DNA from: Nostoc sp. CENA543
GTDB lineage: Bacteria; Cyanobacteriota; Cyanobacteriia; Cyanobacteriales; Nostocaceae
DNA: 64,000 bases
Assembly: GCF_002896875.1 (NCBI RefSeq)
Contig: NZ_CP023278.1
Span: 6,578,501 to 6,642,500, forward strand
Reading direction: 5' to 3'
Shown: positions 51,430 to 59,761 of the stretch, piece by piece
How positions within the stretch are numbered: position 1 is the stretch's first letter
How the letters are laid out: the number at the start of each line of letters is the position of its first letter
The notes under the pieces: model-generated
What the model saw: the letters and a program-made list of their open reading frames with translations, nothing else
Told to the model about the DNA's origin: nothing
Databases searched by the model: none
Program-made: the position numbers and the translations under genes

Positions 51430-53481
51430 CTACTGATTAACTCGCCAAATCCTAATAGTATTATCTTCACTACCACTGACTAAACTTTGACCATCTGGTG
51501 TAAAAGCTACCGATGTCACCGTGTTTTCATGTCCTTCCAGCGTACTAATTTCATCGCCGGTTTCTAAGTTCCAGAGTTTGATAGTTTGGTCACGTCCAGC
51601 ACTAGCGAGAATTTTACCATCAGGACTAAAGGCAACTGCTGTGACTGTTTCTGTACTGCCTTTGAGGGTGCGGAGTCTTGTACCAGCTTGTAAATTCCAC
51701 AATTTAATTGTGCGATCGCGGCTAGCACTAGCAAGAATTTTACCATCAGGACTAAAGGCGATCGCTGTGACTGTTTCACCTTTGCCGCCAAAGGTGCGAA
51801 TCAGCGATTCCTCAGCTAAATTCCAGACTTTAATGGTTTTATCAAAACTACCGCTAGCAATAGTCTCACCATCGGCACTAATCGCTACTGATCTCACCCA
51901 AAATCTATGACCTCTGAGTGTAGTGATTAATCTACCACTGTTTAAATTCCAAACTTTGATCGTTTTGTCGTCACTCCCGCTTACCAAAGTTCTACCATCG
52001 GGACTGATAGCTAAGGCGTGAATAGCATCGCTATGGGCTGCTATGGCTTTGCTCATCTGATGGGTTTTCAGATTCCAAACTCTGATGGTGTTGTCGTCAC
52101 TACCACTGACTAAAGTTTTACCATCAGGACTGATTACAACTGCATTGACTGTAGCTGAATGTCCTTTGAGGGTAGCGATTTCTGCACCTGTTGTCAGATT
52201 CCACAGTTTAATCGTGCGATCGCCTCCACTACTAGCAATGATTTTACCATCGGGACTCACCGCAACTGAAGACACTGAATTTTTATGTGCTGGGAGGGTA
52301 TTAGCTAACACCACTTCTTGCGAAATCGGCTTTTGTGGCTGCACTAAAAACGCTTCCCCCGATGGAGAATTTTGCTGGTGGGGCATGAGTTTTGCAGATA
52401 AACTGCTATAAATGCGGCGATATTGGTAATACCAAGACTCACTAAACCCAAATAGCAAAATAAAAGCGGATACTAAAACCCCAATGCGAACTAACCCAGA
52501 CAAAATTGATAAACGCGGTGTTGGTGTTTTATGTACTTGAGTGCTGGGAATTTTTCCTGAAGATTGTCCGGCAGCAGGCAGGGCAAGGGGTTCTTTGGGT
52601 GTAATATCTTTGAGGACTTCATCGGCTGTTTGGTAACGGTCTTTGAGGTCTTTTTGCAACAGCTTGTCCAACACAAAATCTAAATCTGGACTGAGGGGAC
52701 GGTGCAAATATTGTCGCCAATGTGTTACCCAACCATAGCCGTGTTCCATCCACAATTGGAACGGCGAAACTCCAGTTAATAAATGAAAACAAGTAGCCCC
52801 TAAAGCAAACAAATCACTGGCAGCATAAGCCTTCCCATCGCGAATTTGTTCTAGGGGTGAGTAACCATGTGAACCGATTGATGTGCCGAAATTCTGTACC
52901 TTCGCCGTTAACTGTTTGGAAGAACCAAAATCAATCAAATTTAATCGTCCGTCACTGCGACAACGGATAATATTTTCTGGTTTAATATCACGGTGAATAA
53001 CACCGCGATCGTGAATAAATTTCAGCACAGGTATGATATCAAGTAAAATCGCTTGAATTTCACCTGGTCTATAGCTTTTGCGTTGCTTTAATTCCTTTAA
53101 CAAATTCTGTCCATTGATAAACTGCTGCACTAAATACAAACAGTTATCTTGTTCAAAATAAGCCAACAGCGTCGGAATTTGGGGATGTTCCCCTAATTCT
53201 TGTAAACGTTTGGCTTCTTGGGCAAATAATTCTACCGCCTTTTTTTGTGACCAAGTTCCTTGAAACTTTGGTGCTAATTGTTTGATGACACAATGTTCAT
53301 TCAATTTATCAGTATCTTCTGATAGATAAGTTCTACCAAAACCGCCTTCATCCGACAACATTCGGATCACACGAAAGCGATTTCTTAACAATGGTACTAA
53401 GGGAGTACCACAACTTTGGCATGACTTTTTACCATCAGAGTTCTGAGGGTTTGGACAGTCTGGATTTAAGCAGCAGATCAT
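51430..53481 (-). CDS. Ser/Thr protein kinase with WD40 repeats
   Basis: A 683-residue membrane protein. Cys-rich start (MICCLNPDCPNPQNSDGKKS, CQSCG) resembles a zinc ribbon. The kinase (about 35-300) has DEGGFGRTYLSED, CVIKQLAP, HRDIKPENII and LIDFGSSKQ, all intact. A transmembrane helix lies near 335 (LVRIGVLVSAFILLFGF). The C-terminal half has seven WD40 blades (VSPDGKIIASSGGDRTIKLW, FSPDGKILASASRDRTIKLW and others), forming an extracytoplasmic propeller. Start at ATG 53481 is preferred to the longer upstream ATG because the Cys motif begins there. It lies between the two CRISPR arrays, but nothing suggests a linked function. Confidence 0.9.
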   Translation of the reverse strand: MICCLNPDCPNPQNSDGKKSCQSCGTPLVPLLRNRFRVIRMLSDEGGFGRTYLSEDTDKLNEHCVIKQLAPKFQGTWSQKKAVELFAQEAKRLQELGEHPQIPTLLAYFEQDNCLYLVQQFINGQNLLKELKQRKSYRPGEIQAILLDIIPVLKFIHDRGVIHRDIKPENIIRCRSDGRLNLIDFGSSKQLTAKVQNFGTSIGSHGYSPLEQIRDGKAYAASDLFALGATCFHLLTGVSPFQLWMEHGYGWVTHWRQYLHRPLSPDLDFVLDKLLQKDLKDRYQTADEVLKDITPKEPLALPAAGQSSGKIPSTQVHKTPTPRLSILSGLVRIGVLVSAFILLFGFSESWYYQYRRIYSSLSAKLMPHQQNSPSGEAFLVQPQKPISQEVVLANTLPAHKNSVSSVAVSPDGKIIASSGGDRTIKLWNLTTGAEIATLKGHSATVNAVVISPDGKTLVSGSDDNTIRVWNLKTHQMSKAIAAHSDAIHALAISPDGRTLVSGSDDKTIKVWNLNSGRLITTLRGHRFWVRSVAISADGETIASGSFDKTIKVWNLAEESLIRTFGGKGETVTAIAFSPDGKILASASRDRTIKLWNLQAGTRLRTLKGSTETVTAVAFSPDGKILASAGRDQTIKLWNLETGDEISTLEGHENTVTSVAFTPDGQSLVSGSEDNTIRIWRVNQ

Positions 53482-54105
53482 GTTCTGATAAGTGCGGCTG
53501 CGTGACAAATGGACTTGACTAAAATATCTCCCCGATTTCCTCAAGAATTCAGGGATCTAATTTTCGCGATTGATATGGTAAATCTGGTAAATGCTATGAC
53601 AAACAGGTAAAAGACAGGAGATAAAAGCACTTTCCTGACTAAATTGATTTCTACCTGATTAGTTATTCCCTCGATTATAGAAGATTCCGTAATAAAAGGG
53701 GATTGGGGATTGAGGTCTTTGTGCTGAGTGCAAAATCTGGCTTGATCCCCGCTTAAGCACGCAACTGAAGCTCGTCAGGGATTTTCGGACAAAGCAAGGA
53801 CAAAGGCACCCATTATGGCTGGTACTGGTGTTGGTGACTATAGTAACAATGAGTGGTTGTGTAGGTTACAGAGGTTTAGGAGATTTCGTCGAACGCCATC
53901 ACCAATCATTAAGGGACTTCCAATTAAAACAATATACTATCACTTTGAAGGCAAGGGAGCAGGGGGAAAGATGGTTGTTTTGAAACAGAGAAATTGGATA
54001 ATTTATTTTCTGGAAGTTCCTAATGAATCCTAAGAGTTGTTTTTGATAACGCATGACTGTAAAAGGCTAAAAATAATAATGTGTTATGCGTTTAAGGTTG
54101 TATCG

Positions 54106-54219
54106 CAATACCTCTCGGTTAAGGAATTGGGAGTGACTTTTACTCACGAAGTTATCATGGTTTTAAGCGTGTAACCTGCTCCAATTTTGACAGGATTAGG
54201 GCTTAACCGAAAAGTATTG
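54106..54219. mobile_element. MITE with 18-bp terminal inverted repeats
   Basis: Ends CAATACCTCTCGGTTAAG (54106-54123) and CTTAACCGAAAAGTATTG (54202-54219) match at 16 of 18 positions. An inner pair AATTGGGAG/CTCCAATT adds to the stem. The 8-mer TTGTATCG flanks both sides (54098-54105 and 54222-54229), consistent with a target duplication. The 950-bp gap 53482-54431 otherwise has a doubtful 72-codon ORF (53815-54033) and the hairpin at 54362-54386. Confidence 0.65.
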
Positions 54220-54361
54220 GATTGTATCGTGGTTAGCGATCGCAAATCAAGTAAAAGCAATATTTTGTTGCTTATGATGTTCTAAGCAATATTAGGGGTG
54301 TGGGGAGAAGTTATAGATTTTGTGGAAGCGATAAACGCACCGATAGTAACCTGAAAAAATT

Positions 54362-54386
54362 CCCCCTTCCCTACAAGGGAAGGGGG
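54362..54386. terminator. G/C-rich hairpin after the aldehyde dehydrogenase gene
   Basis: Arms CCCCCTTCCCT and AGGGAAGGGGG with loop ACA, 46 bp past the stop codon of the leftward aldehyde dehydrogenase gene. It is a copy of the dispersed CCCTTCCCT palindrome and could act as terminator. Confidence 0.5.
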
Positions 54387-54431
54387 TTAGGGGGTTAGGT
54401 TAAACCTAAATTTCTCTAACTAACGCACCGA

Positions 54432-55814
54432 CTACTTAATAATTCGCTTGAGTAAAGATAATTTATCTTTGTATGGTGCGTATCGCCAGTTTAAGTCTAA
54501 CCAGAAGGAATTTTTTAAAACACTTTTGTAATGTGAGAAAGTGTCGAAACTGGTTTTACCGTGATAACTACCAATACCACTATCACCAACACCACCAAAG
54601 GGTAATGATGAAACACCGACTTGCATAATGGTGTCATTTAGACAGACACCACCGGATGAGGTTTCCTGCAAAATGCGTGTTTGCAATTGCTTGTTTTGGG
54701 AAAATAGGTATAAAGCCAGGGGTTTTGGTCGAGAATTGATGAGAGCGATCGCTTCTGTAATGTCTGTGTATTCTAAGATGGGTAAAATCGGCCCAAATAT
54801 CTCCTCTTGCATCACAGGAGCATCCAGAGAGACATGATCAATTAATGTGGGTGAGATATATAATTGCTCAGGATTGGTATCACCACCCAGGATGATTTCA
54901 CCGTGATTGAGTAACTGCGTCAATCGTTCAAAATGTCTTTTGTTAATAATTCTGCCATAATCGGGACTGTTTTCTGGGCGATCGCCATAAAATTCTTTGA
55001 TGTTTTTTTGCAAAGCTGCAATTAAATCCTGCTTGATTTGGCGATTTACTAACAGATAATCAGGAGCAATACAAGTCTGTCCACAATTGAGAAATTTACC
55101 CCAAACAATTCTTTTGGCTGTATATTCAAGATTAATTTCAGTATCGACAATGCAGGGACTTTTGCCACCTAATTCTAAAGTCACCGGAGTAAGATGTTTT
55201 GCGGCTGCTGCCATGACAATTTTACCGATGGCTGTACCGCCAGTAAATAAGATGTGATCAAACTTTTCTTGGAGTAATTCCTGACTAGTTTCTACACCAC
55301 CTTCTACTATGGTGATAAACTCTGGGGGAAAATATTTACTAACTAATTGCGCTAATAAATTAGATGTGTGCGGCGCAAGTTCTGAAGGTTTAACAATAGC
55401 ACAATTACCAGCCGCGATCGCACCTACTAAGGGAGAAATAACTAATTGAAAAGGATAGTTCCAAGGGCCGATAATTAACAGATTTCCCAGGGGTTCTGGA
55501 TAGATTTTAGCGGAGTAAGGAAAAAATTCCGAAGGTACATCTGCCTTTTTAGGTTTAGCCCAACTTTTGAGATGTTTGATAGCATAGCTAATTTCTTTAA
55601 CTGCACTAATTTCTGTAGCGTAGACTTCAAACTCTGGTTTGTGTAAATCGGCTTTTAAAGCCTTGATAATTAATGGTTGCTCATTGGTAACTAATTCCTT
55701 GAGCTTTTTTAATTGTTCTAGGCGAAAATCGATATCTTTAGTTTTACCAGTTTGGAAGAAATTTCTCTGTTTTTGTAAAATTTCTGGAATGTTAGATTTT
55801 GCAACTGTAATCAT
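54432..55814 (-). CDS. Aldehyde dehydrogenase (ALDH3-like)
   Basis: A 460-residue NAD(P)-dependent aldehyde dehydrogenase that oxidises aldehydes to acids. The active site is visible: IGPWNYPFQL (NAD-binding side), GGTAIGKIVM, LELGGKSPCIV (catalytic Glu), FLNCGQTCIAPDYLL (catalytic Cys), PVMQEEIFGPILP and LPFGGVGDSGIGSYHGKTSF. A hydrophobic/basic tail (NSFWLDLNWRYAPYKDKLSL) fits ALDH3-type members that associate with membranes; in cyanobacteria such enzymes may act on fatty or apocarotenoid aldehydes. Substrate is inferred loosely. It appears to be a single gene. Confidence 0.92.
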   Translation of the reverse strand: MITVAKSNIPEILQKQRNFFQTGKTKDIDFRLEQLKKLKELVTNEQPLIIKALKADLHKPEFEVYATEISAVKEISYAIKHLKSWAKPKKADVPSEFFPYSAKIYPEPLGNLLIIGPWNYPFQLVISPLVGAIAAGNCAIVKPSELAPHTSNLLAQLVSKYFPPEFITIVEGGVETSQELLQEKFDHILFTGGTAIGKIVMAAAAKHLTPVTLELGGKSPCIVDTEINLEYTAKRIVWGKFLNCGQTCIAPDYLLVNRQIKQDLIAALQKNIKEFYGDRPENSPDYGRIINKRHFERLTQLLNHGEIILGGDTNPEQLYISPTLIDHVSLDAPVMQEEIFGPILPILEYTDITEAIALINSRPKPLALYLFSQNKQLQTRILQETSSGGVCLNDTIMQVGVSSLPFGGVGDSGIGSYHGKTSFDTFSHYKSVLKNSFWLDLNWRYAPYKDKLSLLKRIIK

Positions 55815-55844
55815 TGTTTCCTCACAGATAATTTTATTTAGTGC

Positions 55845-55990
55845 TGAGTGGAAAGTGCTGAGTTGTGAGTTTTGAGTTGTGAGTTTGTGAGTTTTGGGCT
55901 TTGAATTTTAGGTTTTGAGTATAATTTTTCTTACTCAGCACTCATCATCGGCTAAACGCCGCGCTACCGCTAACAGCACTCATCACTTCA
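55845..55990. repeat. Repeat-filled gap (TGAGT/AGTGCTGAG tracts and dispersed element)
   Basis: Begins with degenerate GTGCTGAG/TTGTGAGTTTTGAG heptamer-like repeats (55845-55920) and ends with a copy of the GCTAACAGCACTCATC/GGCTAAACGCCGCGCTACCG element (55932-55990) also found at 5421, 5785 and 24926. No gene is present. Confidence 0.65.
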
Positions 55991-55994
55991 TCAC

Positions 55995-57095
55995 TCATCC
56001 CTTCGCTAAAGAGACAATAAACACACTACCTTTTCCTAATTCAGAATTGACAACTATATTACCGTGATGGGCTTCGACGATGCGCCGGGAAAGATATAAC
56101 CCCAAACCACTACCGGAAATTTTGTGACTACCTTGGCGGAATCTTTCAAAGAGTGTGGCTTGTTCTGTGGGTGAAATTCCCCTTCCGGTGTCTGCTATCT
56201 CTATATTTATATATTTACTGTCATAGGGAGAAGATTTCAGGCGGATAGTCACTGAACCAGACTCAGTAAACTTGATGGCGTTACCGATGAGGTTGGTAAA
56301 TAGACGATGTAATTCCAAGCGATCGCCTGTCACGGTGGTAGAATTTTCTGTATCATCAAACTCTAGATGGATGCTTAAATTTTTGGCTTGGGCTAGAGTT
56401 GTGAGTTCCCCCGCTACTTCTTGGAGTAATTGACTTAATTTCACTGGTTGAAACGCCAAGGTTTTTCGCCCAGCTTCAAAGCGATAAACTTCTAATAAAG
56501 TATTCACCATCGATAGCAAATTACTATTGCTACGCCCCATAATGACAATCGCTTCTTGCATTTGTGGTGATAATGTACCAAGCGCGCCTTGTTCAAATAG
56601 CGTCAACATTCTGTCAGCTGCTACTAGGGGAGTGCGTAAATCATGGGTGAGACGAGAGACAAAATCCTCTCGCTGACGGGCGATTTCATCCCGTTCATCC
56701 ATACTATGCTTTAACCGTAACAGCGATCGCACTCTGGCTAATAATTCATCCACCGTCACAGGTTTGCGGATAAAATCATCAGCACCCAAATCTAATCCTT
56801 GGGCTACATTCGGTGCATCATGGGCGGTAATTAAGAGTATGGGGATATATTGCTGTAATTGCATTTCCCCACGAATGCGCCTAGTGACTTCATAACCATC
56901 TATTCCTGGCATCATTAAATCTAGCAGTACCAAGTCACAAGGAGATGCTTGCAGTTGTGCTAGTGCGGAATAACCGTTTTCTGCTGTAGCGATGGTATAG
57001 CCTTCTTCCTCCAAAATGGTTTTAATGAGAAACACATTATCAGGAGAGTCATCGACTACTAAAATTTTGCCAGAGCGCGAAGTATGTGAACTCAT
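55995..57095 (-). CDS. Response regulator-histidine kinase (receiver first)
   Basis: A 366-residue cytoplasmic signalling protein. The N-terminal receiver (5-125) has VVDDSPDNVFLIK, DLVLLDLMMPGIDGYEV (phospho-Asp), LLITAHDAP and FIRKPVTVDELL. A HisKA domain follows (VSRLTHDLRTPLVAADRMLT with the phospho-His) and a HATPase (NLIGNAIKFTESGSV, IADTGRGISPTEQ, SGSGLGLYLSRRIVEAH). This receiver-before-kinase layout is common for cyanobacterial sensors controlled by another kinase. All catalytic residues are intact. The partner kinase is not identified. Confidence 0.92.
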   Translation of the reverse strand: MSSHTSRSGKILVVDDSPDNVFLIKTILEEEGYTIATAENGYSALAQLQASPCDLVLLDLMMPGIDGYEVTRRIRGEMQLQQYIPILLITAHDAPNVAQGLDLGADDFIRKPVTVDELLARVRSLLRLKHSMDERDEIARQREDFVSRLTHDLRTPLVAADRMLTLFEQGALGTLSPQMQEAIVIMGRSNSNLLSMVNTLLEVYRFEAGRKTLAFQPVKLSQLLQEVAGELTTLAQAKNLSIHLEFDDTENSTTVTGDRLELHRLFTNLIGNAIKFTESGSVTIRLKSSPYDSKYINIEIADTGRGISPTEQATLFERFRQGSHKISGSGLGLYLSRRIVEAHHGNIVVNSELGKGSVFIVSLAKG

Positions 57096-57113
57096 GAGAC
57101 ACCGAGATAAATC

Positions 57114-57146
57114 AATTCAAAATTCAAAATTCAAAATTCAAAATTA
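57114..57146. repeat. STRR heptamer tract (AAAATTC units)
   Basis: Four AAAATTC heptamers just upstream of the response-regulator kinase gene, the same unit as at 4257-4280. Confidence 0.8.
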
Positions 57147-57217
57147 AAGACGGACACCCGAAAGGGTTTCCCGACTTGAAATAACTGGCGTTGGGTATTC
57201 TAAATACCTTCTCTACA

Positions 57218-57351
57218 AGCTGACTTTTCACGGGATCTGGAAAACCCCTCCTACAAGGAGAGAGGCTTTAATTTTCCCCTTTCCCTATTAGGGAAGGGGG
57301 TTAGGGGTTAGGTTTTACGTTAACTTTTCCACATAACATGAAAAGTCAGCT
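57218..57351. mobile_element. MITE with 13-bp perfect terminal inverted repeats
   Basis: AGCTGACTTTTCA (57218-57230) and TGAAAAGTCAGCT (57339-57351) enclose 108 bp that includes the CCCCTTTCCCTATTAGGGAAGGGG palindrome, given here as arms CCCTTTCCCTA and TAGGGAAGGGG. No ORF. It lies in the gap upstream of CRISPR array 2. Confidence 0.6.
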
Positions 57352-57795
57352 CTATAAAAGGCTACGCCAAGGGAAACAAGGGATTTTGAACAAAGTACGG
57401 TTTTGAACCTAACTTTTTCCTATAACAATAGGGTTTGGCTCAAGGTGAATTGTTTGTTTTTGTAACGAAAACTGTTGTTTTTTGGTGTGCTGTCAATTTT
57501 GAAAATAGCTTATTGATAAGCTTTTGGGAGTATGTTACGCAATGTAAAGTTGAATTGAAATTTATCGCTGCAAGTTATTACAAGATTTTAAGAGTAATTT
57601 GCAAAAATTAGCAGCTAATATAGGTTTTTAGTCTTGACTCCTTAGCATTTTTCCGTTAGATTGTCCATGTTGCTAATTTTTGAGAAAAAATTATCTGCAA
57701 TTCAGTAATTATTTTTTTGATACATCGCCGTTTTCCGTACTCCGGCGCAACCGAACCTTGAAAACTAAATATATCAATAGTTTCCACAGGGTAGG
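57352..57795. promoter_or_regulatory. Probable leader region of CRISPR array 2
   Basis: 444 A/T-rich bases directly before the first repeat of array 2 (57796), the side where repeat polarity places the leader. No gene or repeat family is evident apart from A/T tracts such as TTTTTTTGGTG at 57476-57490. It should drive transcription to the right. Confidence 0.5.
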
Positions 57796-59566
57796 GTTAA
57801 ACACCACCCTTTCCCCGCAAGGGGACGGAAACCATCAAAGCACTTGTGGCCATTAGGTACGTTATAAGAATCTTGGGGAAGTTAAACACCACCCTTTCCC
57901 CGCAAGGGGACGGAAACTGAGTATCGTTCTTCCATGCTTGGATGTAGTTACTAGGGTTAAACACCACCCTTTCCCCGCAAGGGGACGGAAACGGCACTAG
58001 CCCGATCATCATCAAACTTCAGAGATTTTAGGGTAGTTAAACACCACCCTTTCCCCGCAAGGGGACGGAAACTTACCGTCTAAGATTACTTTATCGCCTG
58101 CTGTAAACATAGGTCAGTTAAACACCACCCTTTCCCCGCAAGGGGACGGAAACAACCCTTAAAAGAAAAATAGACAATAATCCCCTAGAGTTCTGTTAAA
58201 CACCACCCTTTCCCCGCAAGGGGACGGAAACTTGATAACGGTCTCTTGTTCAAAAATATTCATATATAGGTTAAACACCACCCTTTCCCCGCAAGGGGAC
58301 GGAAACCAGTATCAAGGGAAATTTGAATAAGTAAACCTAGACAAAATCTAAGTTAAACACCACCCTTTCCCCGCAAGGGGACGGAAACCTTAAATACAAA
58401 AATGTACAAATAGAATTAAAAGTAGGTTAAACACCACCCTTTCCCCGCAAGGGGACGGAAACTACAGCACTATCTTTAAGATTAGGAGAGGTAGCTGAAC
58501 AGGCTATTCAGGTTAAACACCACCCTTTCCCCGCAAGGGGACGGAAACAGGCGTTGGCTTTACTATTGGACACCAACGGTTCGGCTAACGTGTTAAACAC
58601 CACCCTTTCCCCGCAAGGGGACGGAAACACATATCATCTCTTGTTTTACAAAAACTTTGGAAAGGTTAAACACCACCCTTTCCCCGCAAGGGGACGGAAA
58701 CCTATGGGGTCTAGTGTGTTGTCTCTACCATAGTTGTTAAACACCACCCTTTCCCCGCAAGGGGACGGAAACTATAGTTTTCAAAAAGTAGATGACTTAA
58801 TTTGGTATGTAAATGAGTTAAACACCACCCTTTCCCCGCAAGGGGACGGAAACCTCATATCTTTTGTAGCAGTCATACAATAGTTTTCCGTTAAACACCA
58901 CCCTTTCCCCGCAAGGGGACGGAAACTCCGAAACCGTGGTCTTCAAGCACACAACAAGTTAACGGTTAAACACCACCCTTTCCCCGCAAGGGGACGGAAA
59001 CTCTGAATGTACTCAGAAGACAACCTGAGGTTATTAGTGTAGTGGATGGGTTAAACACCACCCTTTCCCCGCAAGGGGACGGAAACTACTTGTAAGGAAA
59101 ATCGGTTATCCCTATGATCGCACAGGCGTTAAACACCACCCTTTCCCCGCAAGGGGACGGAAACTTCCTTTATTTGTCTGTCAAGGGTTCCCAGCAGAGA
59201 AAAATGTTAAACACCACCCTTTCCCCGCAAGGGGACGGAAACTTGCTAAGTTATCAACTGGGCGATCGCCCGACGAAGTAGCAGAGGTTAAACACCACCC
59301 TTTCCCCGCAAGGGGACGGAAACATGATAGCTTTCATTATCTTCTCAGCTTCAGGCATATGAGAAATCTGTGCTAGGTTAAACACCACCCTTTCCCCGCA
59401 AGGGGACGGAAACAACAGGGTATGACATTTACCCCGTAATCTTGACGACTTGTTAAACACCACCCTTTCCCCGCAAGGGGACGGAAACGCTGCGTTGTAT
59501 GCGAGTTGAGTTGCAAAGGTTGTCTTACCGTTAAACACCACCCTTTCCCCGCAAGGGGACGGAAAC
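57796..59566 (+). CRISPR. CRISPR array 2 (23 repeats, 22 spacers)
   Basis: Twenty-three identical 37-nt repeats starting GTTAAACACCACCCTTTCCC and ending GCAAGGGGACGGAAAC (starts at 57796, 57881, 57956, 58036, 58117, 58195, 58270, 58352, 58426, 58512, 58592, 58665, 58736, 58817, 58890, 58965, 59050, 59128, 59206, 59287, 59377, 59452 and 59530). Spacers are about 36-53 nt. The ACGGAAAC end is the expected crRNA handle side, so the array reads rightward. After a 26-nt spacer comes a decayed repeat of array 1 type (59593-59626). Hairpin core CCCC...GGGG. Subtype is not decidable without cas genes. Confidence 0.97.
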
Positions 59567-59592
59567 TTTGAAGGGTCGGACAAAGACGGGCG

Positions 59593-59626
59593 GTTTTCCA
59601 TTTATTACCCTCCACGGGGACGGAAC
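59593..59626 (+). CRISPR. Orphan, decayed repeat of array 1 type at the end of array 2
   Basis: 34 nt reading GTTTTCCATTTATTACCCTC then CACGGGGACGGAAC. It differs from the array 1 repeat (in its minus-strand orientation) by two substitutions and a missing A. The spacer before it is 26 nt, shorter than the others. Confidence 0.8.
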
Positions 59627-59761
59627 TCATTCAATAACTTGGTAAGCTGTTAAAGATGGAAATCGCATAGCCAGGGCGGGCAAGATGCCCACCCCACAAG
59701 ACTTAGCAGCAATTTTCAGCAAGCCCTAATTCCCTATCCCATGCCCCATGCCCCATGCCCA

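Noticed and set aside
53815-54033. 72-codon plus-strand ORF as a gene
   Set aside because: Start lacks a ribosome-binding site, composition is Arg/Lys-rich without any recognised motif, and the region is bordered by repeats. Left unannotated.
53482-54431. tRNA or structured RNA gene in the large gap
   Set aside because: No cloverleaf with a T-loop GTTCRANTC match was seen by eye; the structure there is explained by the MITE and the hairpin.
57797-58015. 72-codon ORF at the start of array 2
   Set aside because: Entirely made of CRISPR repeats and spacers read on the minus strand.
59254-59630. ORFs of 115 and 85 codons inside CRISPR array 2
   Set aside because: They are products of the repeats (FPSPCGERVVFN units) and not genes.
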